Shown piece after piece: positions 53,234-63,969 of a DNA stretch of 64,000 bases (positions within the stretch are counted from its first letter, which is position 1; each line of letters opens with the position of its first letter). The stretch lies in NCBI RefSeq assembly GCF_004363005.1, contig NZ_SNYH01000003.1:264287-328286 (forward strand). Direction: 5' to 3'. The notes under the pieces were generated by a model. The model was given only the letters and a program-made list of their open reading frames with translations. It was not told the DNA's origin and made no database searches. Both the position numbers and the translations under genes were made by a program. Source of the stretch: Tenacibaculum caenipelagi. GTDB lineage: Bacteria; Bacteroidota; Bacteroidia; Flavobacteriales; Flavobacteriaceae.

Positions 53234-54307
53234 TTATTTCTCTTCAATTTCAATCAATAAAAATTGATTCAATTGCTTGCCGTATACTTGAAAATTATCA
53301 TCTGAAGCTACAATTAACGATCTGTTTCCGTTCGATAACTTTGGTCCTAAAGTAATCGCTTCTATATTATCGATAATTTTATTTGTTAATTGACTTTGAA
53401 TTGCACTAAAATCTAACAGCAATTCCTTCTTTAACGAAATATATTTTTCATTTTTTAAGGATTGTATCTCCAAGATATTTGTTGAAGTATCATCTATAGT
53501 TGCTTTGAAAATCCTAACCACATTACCATAACTTCCATAACCACTCTGATACGCTCTTTCAATGACAAAAAAGTGGTCTTTCTCGTATTCTAAAATAGCC
53601 GTTACTCCATTCAAGTTTACATTTCCTTTGGCTGGTTTGTCTATTTTTTCTAATTGATAAGCAAATTGTTTAGTTGCTTCTTTTGACTCATTATCAAAAT
53701 AAGTAATCCTAATAGGAGATTGTGTTTCATGAAATGTTGGTTCTTCACCGTCTGCTTCCAAAGGTGCTTCCATAGCAACCCAAAAACCTTTTCCGTCTAT
53801 ACCTTTTGAAGACCCTTCAAAAACACCATTATGTTTTGGTTTTGCTTCCGAAGTAGCTTTGAAATAACTAGGTATGGTCATTTCACTTTTGAATTCTCCA
53901 TTAAAATCTACTTGAAAAATACTCGGGTCTTTTTTATATCGAATAGATCCTTCACTAGTTAAATTAATCAAACCTTTATCCACAAAAATAGACTCTAAAT
54001 CTAATACATGGTTTTTAGAAAACTGACTAGCCGTATCTAACTGTATTAACTTATTAAATTCTATCGACTTGATAGAATCTTTTTGAATGGTTATATCTGC
54101 CACTAAAATCCTAGGATTGGCAGCATCATCTATCACCATATAATAACTATTATTGTAATAATCAATTCCAGAAATTCCTCCAATAACTGTACTGTCAATT
54201 TGCAATGAATCTTTAACTATATATTCATTTAAAAACTTAAGTGAAATGGCTTGTTTCTTACAAGCTACCAAACCTACAATCGATAAAGCAAGTGCTATTT
54301 TTTTCAT
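53234..54307 (-). CDS. Lipoprotein with phytase-like esterase domain
   Basis: A 357-residue lipoprotein (IVGLVACKK, lipid Cys at 16). The body matches the esterase-like phytase domain (beta-propeller type): IGGISGIDYYNNSYYMVIDD, HVLDLESIFVDKG, GFWVAMEAPLEADG and NIEAITLGPKLSNGNRSLIV. Substrate is unknown. A TATTTTTG box lies 5 nt before the ATG, suggesting a leaderless message. Stands alone downstream of a divergent small membrane gene. Confidence 0.8.
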   Translation of the reverse strand: MKKIALALSIVGLVACKKQAISLKFLNEYIVKDSLQIDSTVIGGISGIDYYNNSYYMVIDDAANPRILVADITIQKDSIKSIEFNKLIQLDTASQFSKNHVLDLESIFVDKGLINLTSEGSIRYKKDPSIFQVDFNGEFKSEMTIPSYFKATSEAKPKHNGVFEGSSKGIDGKGFWVAMEAPLEADGEEPTFHETQSPIRITYFDNESKEATKQFAYQLEKIDKPAKGNVNLNGVTAILEYEKDHFFVIERAYQSGYGSYGNVVRIFKATIDDTSTNILEIQSLKNEKYISLKKELLLDFSAIQSQLTNKIIDNIEAITLGPKLSNGNRSLIVASDDNFQVYGKQLNQFLLIEIEEK

Positions 54308-54312
54308 ACTTA

Positions 54313-54320
54313 CAAAAATA
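54313..54320 (-). promoter_or_regulatory. -7 box TATTTTTG, near-leaderless promoter
   Basis: Exact TAnnTTTG on the minus strand, 5 nt from ATG 54307. Confidence 0.45.
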
Positions 54321-54382
54321 TTGTTTTTAGTTTATGTAAGCATTAAAAATTGCCTCGTCTAATACAACAAACTCCATTAAAC

Positions 54383-54772
54383 ATGAAAAAATACATACCT
54401 TTTATATTGAAGTTGATTGCAGCTATTATTATGCTTCAAACTCTATTTTTTAAATTCACAGGAGCACAAGAAAGTATTGATCTGTTTACTAAAATAACAG
54501 GAAGTAATGAAGCGTATATGCGATTAGGGACAGGTATCTTAGAACTTATTGCTTCTATTTTGTTATTCATTCCAAATAAAACATGGCTAGGTGCTTTCTT
54601 AACTATAGGGCTTATGGGAGGAGCAGTTATGAGTCATTTAACTATTATAGGTATAGAACATAACAACGACGGTGGCGCCTTATTTATAAGCGCTATTATA
54701 ACTTTTGTTTCTGGGCTGATTTTATTAATTTTTAATAAAAAAGATATTCCTATTATTGGAAGTAAATTATAG
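54383..54772 (+). CDS. DoxX-like small membrane protein
   Basis: A 129-residue protein with four predicted transmembrane helices, started at ATG 54383 (MKKYIPFILKLIAAIIMLQT); the TTG 11 codons upstream is less likely. Its pattern, FKFTGAQESIDLFTKI and LRLGTGILELIAS-like sequence, resembles DoxX/DoxD-type small membrane proteins. Function unclear. It ends at a terminator shared with the convergent GyrI-like gene. Confidence 0.75.
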   Translation: MKKYIPFILKLIAAIIMLQTLFFKFTGAQESIDLFTKITGSNEAYMRLGTGILELIASILLFIPNKTWLGAFLTIGLMGGAVMSHLTIIGIEHNNDGGALFISAIITFVSGLILLIFNKKDIPIIGSKL

Positions 54773-54782
54773 TTCTAAAACA

Positions 54783-54811
54783 TAAAAGGGCAGTTTAAAA
54801 CCGCCCTTTTA
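54783..54811. terminator. Bidirectional terminator between convergent genes
   Basis: Arms TAAAAGGGC and GCCCTTTTA around an 11-nt loop that can extend the stem past one mismatch. Confidence 0.85.
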
Positions 54812-55270
54812 TTAATTTACTCCTATAAAAATTTCTATTTCAGCATTTGTTGGATCTGCTGCTTTCGATCCATAAACTTCAAAATCGGAAGTGTAAGCTC
54901 TGTTAATATCTTCATTCCATATCTCTATCCATTTGTTATACACAACACCTTCAGTCAAATTTCCTTTTGCTACATGTTTTTCATAGCTTGGAGCTTCAAT
55001 TTTCTTGCTAATCATTCCTTCTGGAATATTAGTTATTTCATCCACTCTACAACCTATAATTGTAGTATACGGTTTAGTATAGTCTGACTCATAATCTGTA
55101 TAAACAGCGTAAATTTCATCAGAAGATTTATTCGGAATTTGTTTGGCTATATTTTCTGACATAAACCGCTGCCATAAAGCAGGTATATCTTCCATAGCTT
55201 TTTGATCTTCATTAGTAGTCCTTACTGAAATTCCGACAACATAAAATGGTTCTCTTTGTTTTGCAATCAT
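54812..55270 (-). CDS. GyrI-like/AraC effector-binding domain protein
   Basis: A 152-residue stand-alone GyrI-like domain. It begins IAKQREPFYVVGISVRTTNE and contains YAVYTDYESDYTKPYTTIIG and VYNKWIEIWNEDINRAYTSDFEVYG, all typical of SHS2-fold small-molecule-binding proteins of the AraC effector-binding group. It probably binds hydrophobic or cationic compounds. Adjacent genes 55293 and 56002 point in the same direction. Confidence 0.86.
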   Translation of the reverse strand: MIAKQREPFYVVGISVRTTNEDQKAMEDIPALWQRFMSENIAKQIPNKSSDEIYAVYTDYESDYTKPYTTIIGCRVDEITNIPEGMISKKIEAPSYEKHVAKGNLTEGVVYNKWIEIWNEDINRAYTSDFEVYGSKAADPTNAEIEIFIGVN

Positions 55271-55292
55271 TATAATATTTCTTTTTCTAAGA

Positions 55293-55925
55293 TTAAGCTA
55301 TTAAGTACCAAAAATCAAGTTGCATTGTAGATTCATCTATCATTTCTAAAAATGTTTTACAAAACTGATTCTCTAAATATCCAGTACAAATTTGTTTTGT
55401 TTGCCCCAAAGTTTCTCCGAGAACAACCTCTGTGTAAACTTTATCAGGTAATGTTCCTATAAAATGTTCTTTTGTATTTTTAAAATTATGCAAATAATCC
55501 TTTTCTATCGTTTGTGAAACTAACAACAAAGAATCTAAACTGTCTTTTTCTTTTAATTTAAAAACACCATACTCTACACATGAAAAACTCTCAGGTACTT
55601 CAAAATTTTCTTTATTAATTGTATTGTAGTGTACTTGTACATTACTGGGTTCAACCATATCAAAAAAAAGTTTTACCGATTGATTACCCTCTGCCGATTT
55701 TTCAAGTTGCTTTAAAGATTCTTTGTCTTCAGCAAAAAGAACATTAGCAAACTTTCCTTCCATATTTCTAACTAAACAATGGAATATGATTCCGCTTTGT
55801 TGTTGTAAGAAATTTGATTCAAAATTCAATACAGCTTCAATTAATTGATTAGGGGTTGTACCTTCTTTCACTTCAAATGATGTAAATTCCATCATCGCTG
55901 CTTTACTATTGTTTAGCCTTATCAT
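55293..55925 (-). CDS. Hypothetical tandem dimeric alpha-beta-barrel protein
   Basis: A 210-residue soluble protein that looks like two related halves of ~100 residues: the first with FEVKEGTTPNQLIEAVLNFE and the second with FKLKEKDSLDSLLLVSQTIE, each followed by a strand with a long amphipathic helix. This resembles fused ABM/EthD-like alpha-beta-barrel domains. No catalytic residue is identifiable. It lies 22 nt upstream of the GyrI-like gene and downstream of the WYL regulator, suggesting a small-molecule response unit. Function unknown. Confidence 0.6.
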   Translation of the reverse strand: MIRLNNSKAAMMEFTSFEVKEGTTPNQLIEAVLNFESNFLQQQSGIIFHCLVRNMEGKFANVLFAEDKESLKQLEKSAEGNQSVKLFFDMVEPSNVQVHYNTINKENFEVPESFSCVEYGVFKLKEKDSLDSLLLVSQTIEKDYLHNFKNTKEHFIGTLPDKVYTEVVLGETLGQTKQICTGYLENQFCKTFLEMIDESTMQLDFWYLIA

Positions 55926-56001
55926 TTATTAAGTTTTTATTAATGATGCAATAATAAAAACAGGTAGTGTCAACCTTATGTCAAGGGTTGTTTAAATCTT
56001 T

Positions 56002-56682
56002 TTAACAAGACTCAAAAAACTCCGCTAAGGTCATATTATGAGGTTTAAAAGTGATATAAGTGGTTATTAAACTTTGTATACAATCTAACCTAAAGGCTCT
56101 AAATTCATTTCTTAATCGACAGTATGCTATTAACAACCAGTTTTCATTAGTACTATATAGCGCAAAAGGCTCTACTGTTCTCTTTGTAAAGTTATTTTCA
56201 AGCGATAAATAATCTAATTCTAGTAAATGATAGTTTGTAATTGCTGATTGAATTTGAATAAGGTAACTACTCGATTGTTCATTATTTATATTTGCTCTAA
56301 AAATAATTCTTTGAGAGAGTAAATTAGCTTTGTCTTTTTGAGAATCTCTTAAAACTGCTTTAATTTTAACTATCGCTGCTATATAATTTTCAACAAAAGA
56401 AGTATCCTTGTTTTGTAATATCAATTGTTCTGCTGTTATCAGCGCATTGGCTTCCTCTTCAGAAAACATAATAGGGGGCAATTGATATCCTTCTTGTAAA
56501 AAACACCCTTTTCCTTCTTCAGTAATTACTGGAATTCCAGAATCCTCAAGTGTTCTAATATCCCTATAAATTGTCCGTAAACTTACTTGAAACTTATCTG
56601 CCAACTCTCTAGCTGTTAGTAGCCTTTTTGATTGTAATAAAGTTACAATTTGAGTTAACCTCGTTAACCTCGGTTTTTCCAT
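56002..56682 (-). CDS. YafY-type transcriptional regulator (HTH-WYL)
   Basis: A 226-residue regulator: N-terminal helix-turn-helix (RLLTARELADKFQVSLRTIY, about 18-37), PVITEEGKGCFLQEGYQLPP linker, and a C-terminal WYL-type ligand-sensing region with LLELDYLSLE, TVEPFALYSTNENWLLIAYC and NEFRAFRLDCIQSL. It probably controls the two downstream genes, which look like ligand-binding proteins. The YhhN gene lies 5 nt upstream. Confidence 0.88.
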   Translation of the reverse strand: MEKPRLTRLTQIVTLLQSKRLLTARELADKFQVSLRTIYRDIRTLEDSGIPVITEEGKGCFLQEGYQLPPIMFSEEEANALITAEQLILQNKDTSFVENYIAAIVKIKAVLRDSQKDKANLLSQRIIFRANINNEQSSSYLIQIQSAITNYHLLELDYLSLENNFTKRTVEPFALYSTNENWLLIAYCRLRNEFRAFRLDCIQSLITTYITFKPHNMTLAEFFESC

Positions 56683-56687
56683 AAAAA

Positions 56688-57344
56688 CTAGTTATCCTTA
56701 GCTATTATAGACTTAACAATTAAGTATTGAGAAACGATATATAACACTATAATAGCAATATCAAACAATCGCTTTGGTGTGTAAAAATTATTTAACGCTA
56801 TTAAACTGTCAGAAGTTATAAACAACACTGCTCCTAATAACAACCATGAATTTGCTGTTGTTTTTTGTTGGCGATAGTTCAACAATGCGGCAGTTCCAAA
56901 AGTTGAAATAGTTATACCATAAACAATTACTGGTAATAACATATCACCTAAGTTAGCGTAAATTAATCCTAACAATACCACAAATAATAACACAAAAGGC
57001 ATGGCTGAAGTTATCATTTTAACTGTTAAATCTTTAAACAATAAATCGGTTGTAATTTTAATATAGACAACATGAGCTACTAAAAAGGATGCTAAACCAA
57101 ACACAAAGAAATTGGTTTTATCTAACAGAAACACATCTCCCCAGAACGAAAAAAACAGAGCTGACAACAACCAAAAACTAGGCCTTTTTACCGATACTAA
57201 ATATACTATTGCTAGCGTTGTCATTAGCAATGGCTTAAAGATCATTTCGATTGTTTTATTTTGTGTAATTACTGCATACACATCGGCAATAGCAACCAAT
57301 AAAAACACAATGGAAGCTAAGGTTATTTTAGTTTGTTTGGTCAT
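56688..57344 (-). CDS. YhhN family lysoplasmalogenase-like protein
   Basis: A 218-residue membrane protein with about eight helices matching the YhhN/TMEM86 family: DVYAVITQNKTIEMIFKPLL and FSFWGDVFLL near the N-terminus and LFITSDSLIALNNF with the conserved SD pair. Family members cleave vinyl-ether or related lysolipids in eukaryotes; bacterial roles are unclear. It precedes the WYL regulator by 5 nt. Confidence 0.85.
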   Translation of the reverse strand: MTKQTKITLASIVFLLVAIADVYAVITQNKTIEMIFKPLLMTTLAIVYLVSVKRPSFWLLSALFFSFWGDVFLLDKTNFFVFGLASFLVAHVVYIKITTDLLFKDLTVKMITSAMPFVLLFVVLLGLIYANLGDMLLPVIVYGITISTFGTAALLNYRQQKTTANSWLLLGAVLFITSDSLIALNNFYTPKRLFDIAIIVLYIVSQYLIVKSIIAKDN

Positions 57345-57409
57345 TATAATAGTTAATTTTACTCTTTCACTTCTTTTTTAGACTATTTCAACACATTAAT
57401 GTTACAACA

Positions 57410-59404
<1,995 letters not shown>

Positions 59405-59409
59405 CTAAA

Positions 59410-59976
59410 CTACTTTCTAACGGTACTTGTAAAATGATTAATTTTTGAATTGATTGGATTTCCTGAAGCACGTCTAAAAGATGCCAATTGACCTGCATGC
59501 CAAATAGCATCTGCAATGGGTCCGTTAATAGCATTCCATAACGGATGCTCTTTTTCTCCAAAAATGATTTTGTGCTGTGATACATCCTCACTTTTTCTAA
59601 AAATATCACTAGCTAACTTTAAGTTTTCTAAAGTTATTTTTCTCTTTTCCTTAAAGGTCATTCCTGATTTTGGCTCTTTATAAGGAACTTTCAAAGCAGC
59701 ATTTTCAATTACCTGTGATAAACTTAAAATATGATCTATTGTTTCCTCTGCAGTTTTTGCTTCTGCACTTGGCTTATATTGCAAATCCTTTTCAGTTAAC
59801 CCTTCTGTGGACCAATAATAACGAAACCCTAAACCATCAATCATTCTACTAATTACAGAACCAGCCGTAAACTCTTCAGCTTCTTTAGGTATTTCGTAGT
59901 AAGGTAATTTAGTTTGTGAGTTTGTTGTAATTGCAGCAAACAAAAACAACATTGGTGTAAATACTGCCTTCATCAA
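59410..59976 (-). CDS. DinB family protein with signal peptide
   Basis: A 188-residue protein with an exported N-terminus (FTPMLFLFAAITTNSQT) and a DinB-type four-helix bundle. The likely metal-binding histidines are in EETIDHILSLSQVIENAA and NAINGPIADAIWHAGQLASF. Bacteroidota have many exported DinB-like proteins of unknown function, some thiol-transfer related. It lies 5 nt upstream of ligA and may be co-transcribed. Confidence 0.85.
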   Translation of the reverse strand: MMKAVFTPMLFLFAAITTNSQTKLPYYEIPKEAEEFTAGSVISRMIDGLGFRYYWSTEGLTEKDLQYKPSAEAKTAEETIDHILSLSQVIENAALKVPYKEPKSGMTFKEKRKITLENLKLASDIFRKSEDVSQHKIIFGEKEHPLWNAINGPIADAIWHAGQLASFRRASGNPINSKINHFTSTVRK

Positions 59977-60041
59977 GTAAAATTTTGATGCTAATTTAAG
60001 GAAAAGATTTATGAGTTATTATATAAGATTTCACAATAAAA

Positions 60042-60067
60042 AAGCCAGAGTTAATTAACTCTGGCTT
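60042..60067 (-). terminator. Terminator of GAPDH gene
   Basis: Palindromic AAGCCAGAG...CTCTGGCTT stem with a T run on the minus strand. Confidence 0.85.
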
Positions 60068-60093
60068 ATTCTTGTTTTATTAAAAATATAATC

Positions 60094-61536
60094 CTAATAA
60101 TAAGTATAACGACGCACTTTAGCAATATGTTTAGCTAAACGCATTACTTGGTGAGAATATCCATACTCATTATCATACCATACATAAATTACAATAGTGT
60201 CTCCGTCTGCGATAGTAGCTTTACTATCAAAAATAGATGGCGCTGTTGTTCCTACGATATCAGAAGATACTAACTCATTACTTAATGAGTACTGAATTTG
60301 CTCTACTAAATCTCCTTCTAATGCATATTTTTTCATAATCGCATTTACAGACTCTACTGTAGCAGGAGTGTTTAATTGTAAGTTTAAGATTGCTAACGAT
60401 CCGTTTGGTACTGGTACACGAATAGCACTTGATGTTAACTTACCTGCTAATGCTGGTAACGCTTTTGCTACTGCTTTTCCTGCTCCTGTTTCAGTAATTA
60501 CCATGTTTAAAGCAGCTGCTCTACCTCTACGATATTTCTTGTGCATGTTATCAACCAAGTTTTGGTCGTTTGTATATGCGTGGATAGTTTCTAAGTGTCC
60601 TTTTTTAATTCCGAAATTATCTTCTAGCACTTTTAATACTGGTGTAATAGCATTCGTAGTACAAGAAGCCGCTGAGAAAACATCAATGTTATCAGGATTG
60701 TTCTCTTCGTGATTTACACCGTGAACAATGTTTGGTACACCACCGCCTGGAGCAGTTAATAATACTTTGCTTGCTCCTTTAGCTTTTAAATGACGACTTA
60801 ATGCTTCTTCATCTCTAAAAGCACCAGTGTTATCTATAATTAATGCATCATTAATTCCGTATTCAGTATAATCGATATCTTCTGGTTGATTAGCAGAGAT
60901 CATATATACTGTAGTTCCGTTAATGATTAATGCATTGTTATCAGCATCTACTTGAACAGTTCCTAAGAAATCTCCGTGTACAGAATCTACGCTTAATAAT
61001 GAAGCTCTTTTTTCTAATACTGTTTGGTCAATATTACCACGAGTAACCACAGCTCTTAAACGTAATTGAGAACCTTTACCCATTTTACTACTCAACTCAC
61101 GAGCTAATAAACGACCAATACGTCCAAAACCATATAATACTACATCTTTTGGTTTAATATCTTCTGCCTCTGTAGCATCTTTTAATTGCTCTTTTACAAA
61201 AGCTACTTTATCTGCAGAAGCGTCATCTTGTAAATGATATTCGTAAGCTAATTTACCTATATCTAATTTTGATGGTGGTAAATCGATTAATTGAATTGCC
61301 TTTGCAATTTCTAAAGCATCATCAATAGAAATTGGCTTTGCTACAAACTCTTTTGCATAGTTAATTAAGTTTAAAACCTCACTAGCTCTTTTGTCTACTA
61401 ATTGGTTTCTAAATAATACTAACTCGATAGATTTATCATACCATAAATCGTTAACGATGTTAATAAACTCAACAGTAGCTCTTCTAACTTGCGCTTGATT
61501 TACTACTTCTTTTTCGTAATTTGTTATTGTTGACAT
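60094..61536 (-). CDS. gap: Glyceraldehyde-3-phosphate dehydrogenase (long form)
   Basis: A 480-residue GAPDH. The NAD-binding GFGRIGR is at 136-142 and the catalytic Cys292 in SCTTN, with HAYTNDQ and YDNEYGYS downstream. The ~130-residue N-terminal helical extension is absent from canonical 335-residue enzymes but usual in Bacteroidota long-form GAPDH. It acts in central carbon metabolism in the cytoplasm. A promoter box TATTTTTG lies 33 nt upstream and a terminator downstream, so it is monocistronic. Confidence 0.94.
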   Translation of the reverse strand: MSTITNYEKEVVNQAQVRRATVEFINIVNDLWYDKSIELVLFRNQLVDKRASEVLNLINYAKEFVAKPISIDDALEIAKAIQLIDLPPSKLDIGKLAYEYHLQDDASADKVAFVKEQLKDATEAEDIKPKDVVLYGFGRIGRLLARELSSKMGKGSQLRLRAVVTRGNIDQTVLEKRASLLSVDSVHGDFLGTVQVDADNNALIINGTTVYMISANQPEDIDYTEYGINDALIIDNTGAFRDEEALSRHLKAKGASKVLLTAPGGGVPNIVHGVNHEENNPDNIDVFSAASCTTNAITPVLKVLEDNFGIKKGHLETIHAYTNDQNLVDNMHKKYRRGRAAALNMVITETGAGKAVAKALPALAGKLTSSAIRVPVPNGSLAILNLQLNTPATVESVNAIMKKYALEGDLVEQIQYSLSNELVSSDIVGTTAPSIFDSKATIADGDTIVIYVWYDNEYGYSHQVMRLAKHIAKVRRYTYY

Positions 61537-61569
61537 AGTTGTGTGTTAACTAAAATTAAAAAATTTGTG

Positions 61570-61577
61570 CAAAAATA
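61570..61577 (-). promoter_or_regulatory. -7 box TATTTTTG of GAPDH gene
   Basis: Exact TAnnTTTG on the minus strand; -33 unclear. Confidence 0.45.
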
Positions 61578-61616
61578 GGTATTTCTTCTCGATTTTATAT
61601 TGGTTTTATTAAAGAA

Positions 61617-61650
61617 AAAGTCTCGTTAAAATTAATTTTAACGAGACTTT
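61617..61650 (-). terminator. Terminator of htrA
   Basis: A perfect 34-nt inverted repeat (17-nt arms beginning AAAGTCTCGTTAAAATT) with a T-rich tail on the minus strand. Confidence 0.9.
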
Positions 61651-61673
61651 AAACATTTGCATTACTACACTTG

Positions 61674-63056
61674 TTAATACTTATATTTTTCTACTTGTCC
61701 TTCTGGACTAATTAGTTCTAAATACATTCGTTGCGAACCATTATAACTATCAAAAAGTGAAGCTGCCTCAGAAGCATTAGCTACCGGTTTTCCATTTATT
61801 TTTGATACAATATACCCTGGTCCTACTTTAAAATATCTAAACCCTTCATTATTTGTTGCTACTATTTTAGCCCCACCTGTTATACCTAACTTCTTTCTTT
61901 CCTTTTTTGATAAATCTTTTAATTGTACCCCAAAAGAAAAAGAAGTAAATGTACTTTTCTTACTTAATTTAACAGTCTTAACTAAATCTTCCCCATCTCT
62001 ATTTACAGTAACATTCACATACTCACCAGGTCTTTTTGCTGTTAACTGCCCTTTTAAATCTGAAAACTTAGAAATTTTTACGTCATTTACTTGAGTAATG
62101 ATATCTCCTTCTTTTAAGCCCGCTTTAACAGCGTCACTATTTTCATCAATAGAACCTATTTTAACACCCTCTAAATCCTTTACGCTACTATCAACTCCAA
62201 TTCCCAAAATAGCTTCCTGAACAGCTCCAAACTCTAATAAGTCATCTACTACTTTTTTAGCAATATTTGAAGGCACCGCAAAAGAGTAGCCTATAAACGA
62301 CCCTGTTCTTGATGAGATAGCTGTATTAATCCCAATTAATTCTCCTCTTGTATTCACCAAAGCACCACCGCTATTACCTGGGTTAACAGCAGCATCTGTT
62401 TGAATAAAAGAGTCAATATTAGTATTACCATCTAAGTCTCGTCCTTTAGCACTTACTATACCCGCTGTAACTGTAGATGTTAAGTTATACGGATTTCCTA
62501 CTGCTAACACCCACTCTCCTACTTTAATATTATCTGAATTCCCAAAAGGTAAATTTGGCAACTCAAAATCAGCTTCTACTTTTAACAATGCAATATCATT
62601 GCTTTTATCAGCTCCTATTAACGTCGCTTTTAATTTTTTTTGATTGTTTAGAGTAACTTCTAAATCACTTGCACCTTCAATTACGTGATTATTAGTTACA
62701 ATATATCCATCAGGAGAGATAATAACTCCACTTCCTGTTCCTACTTGCTCATATTTCCTTGTACCACTCCCACTTCCATAAAACAATTCTGCCAATGGAT
62801 TTTGTTGTGTTCGTATAGATGTATTTTTAACATGCACTACTGCATGTACCGTTTTATCAGCTGCTTCAGTAAAATCTGTTGGAGTTGATGTTGAATTTAT
62901 AACTGTTGGCGTATAACTCGCCTTTACGGTTTGCATTGTTGGTTCTACCGCTTTTTCAACAATCACTTGCGGTCTCTCTAATAATGTTTTGTATCCTGCA
63001 AGTGCTATTGCGCCTCCTAAAAACGCAATCCCTAAAGTTCTAAATATTTTCTTCAT
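61674..63056 (-). CDS. HtrA/DegP-type periplasmic serine protease
   Basis: A 460-residue trypsin-like Do protease for envelope quality control. N-terminal membrane/signal segment (IFRTLGIAFLGGAIALAG); catalytic triad His124 in VTNNHVIEG, Asp154 in SNDIALLKV, Ser229 in NPGNSGGAL; a complete PDZ domain about 270-365 (EAILGIGVDSSVKDLEGVKI) and a second, degenerate PDZ region to the C-terminus. Its promoter has both -33 and -7 boxes and is preceded by phased TTTAAC repeats, suggesting control by an OmpR-type regulator. Confidence 0.94.
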   Translation of the reverse strand: MKKIFRTLGIAFLGGAIALAGYKTLLERPQVIVEKAVEPTMQTVKASYTPTVINSTSTPTDFTEAADKTVHAVVHVKNTSIRTQQNPLAELFYGSGSGTRKYEQVGTGSGVIISPDGYIVTNNHVIEGASDLEVTLNNQKKLKATLIGADKSNDIALLKVEADFELPNLPFGNSDNIKVGEWVLAVGNPYNLTSTVTAGIVSAKGRDLDGNTNIDSFIQTDAAVNPGNSGGALVNTRGELIGINTAISSRTGSFIGYSFAVPSNIAKKVVDDLLEFGAVQEAILGIGVDSSVKDLEGVKIGSIDENSDAVKAGLKEGDIITQVNDVKISKFSDLKGQLTAKRPGEYVNVTVNRDGEDLVKTVKLSKKSTFTSFSFGVQLKDLSKKERKKLGITGGAKIVATNNEGFRYFKVGPGYIVSKINGKPVANASEAASLFDSYNGSQRMYLELISPEGQVEKYKY

Positions 63057-63078
63057 ATGCTTACAAAATTTTATACTT

Positions 63079-63108
63079 CAAATATACTATTTTAACATTT
63101 CAGACAAA
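63079..63108 (-). promoter_or_regulatory. htrA promoter: TTTG-N18-TATATTTG
   Basis: On the minus strand, -33 TTTG at 63108-63105 and -7 TATATTTG at 63086-63079 with an 18-bp spacer, the best promoter match in the window. Leader about 20 nt. Confidence 0.7.
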
Positions 63109-63150
63109 TGTGTTTAACTTCTATTTAACGGTTTTTAACCGCTATTTAAC
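63091..63150. repeat. Five TTTAAC direct repeats in helical phase
   Basis: TTTAAC begins at 63091, 63113, 63124, 63134 and 63145: offsets 22, 11, 10 and 11 bp, i.e. on one DNA face. The last four abut the upstream side of the htrA -33 box. This resembles tandem sites of OmpR/PhoB-type regulators. Regulator unknown. Confidence 0.55.
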
Positions 63151-63175
63151 AGTCTTCTTTCCTTGATAAAATATG

Positions 63176-63183
63176 TATCTTTG
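63176..63183 (+). promoter_or_regulatory. -7 box TATCTTTG of dapF
   Basis: Exact TAnnTTTG; 9 nt to ATG 63193, so a very short leader. It rules out a TTG start at 63163. Confidence 0.5.
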
Positions 63184-63192
63184 TCCATTATT

Positions 63193-63969
63193 ATGGAATT
63201 AGACTTTTACAAATACCAAGGAACTGGAAACGATTTTATCATGGTAGATAATCGTTCAAAAACCTTTCCAAAAAACAATACTGACATAATTGCAAAATTA
63301 TGTGACAGACATTTTGGTATAGGTGCTGACGGTTTAATTTTACTTGAAGAAGACACAAACACCGATTTTAAAATGGTGTACTACAACTCTGACGGTAATG
63401 AAAGTACCATGTGTGGTAATGGTGGACGTTGTATTGTCGCTTTTGCTCATAAATTAGGACTTTTCAAAACAAATACAACTTTTGTTGCCATTGATGGACT
63501 TCATCATGCTTCTATTTCTAATAACATCGTATCGCTACAAATGATTGATGTTAACGAGGTAAAAATTACTGACAATTACGTTTTCACCAACACAGGATCA
63601 CCACATCATGTACAACTTGTTAAAAATCTTACTGAGTATGATGTGTTTTCTAACGGAAGAAGAATCAGAAATGAAATTTATGGTACAGAGGGAAGTAATG
63701 TTAATTTTGTAGAACGAATAAACCATAACACCTTTAAGGTTCGTACCTACGAACGTGGTGTTGAAGATGAAACTTTAGCTTGTGGTACAGGAGTTACTGC
63801 TGTTGCTATTGCCATGCATGCAACTCAAAAAGCAAACAGTACATCAATTAATTTACCTGTAGAAGGTGGAGAACTAGAAGTTTCTTTTGAAGAACAAAAC
63901 GGTAATTACACTAATGTTTTTTTAAAAGGACCTGCTACATTTGTATTTAAAGGAAAAATAAATTTTTAG
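63193..63969 (+). CDS. dapF: Diaminopimelate epimerase
   Basis: A 258-residue DapF, started at ATG 63193 (MELDFYKYQGTGNDF). It converts LL- to meso-diaminopimelate for lysine and peptidoglycan. The two catalytic cysteines are Cys74 in STMCGNGGRC and Cys197 in ETLACGTGV, both present. Length is slightly short of the 270-280 typical of proteobacteria but normal for Bacteroidota. It shares an intergenic region with htrA, and the start of another gene overlaps its stop by one base. Confidence 0.96.
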   Translation: MELDFYKYQGTGNDFIMVDNRSKTFPKNNTDIIAKLCDRHFGIGADGLILLEEDTNTDFKMVYYNSDGNESTMCGNGGRCIVAFAHKLGLFKTNTTFVAIDGLHHASISNNIVSLQMIDVNEVKITDNYVFTNTGSPHHVQLVKNLTEYDVFSNGRRIRNEIYGTEGSNVNFVERINHNTFKVRTYERGVEDETLACGTGVTAVAIAMHATQKANSTSINLPVEGGELEVSFEEQNGNYTNVFLKGPATFVFKGKINF

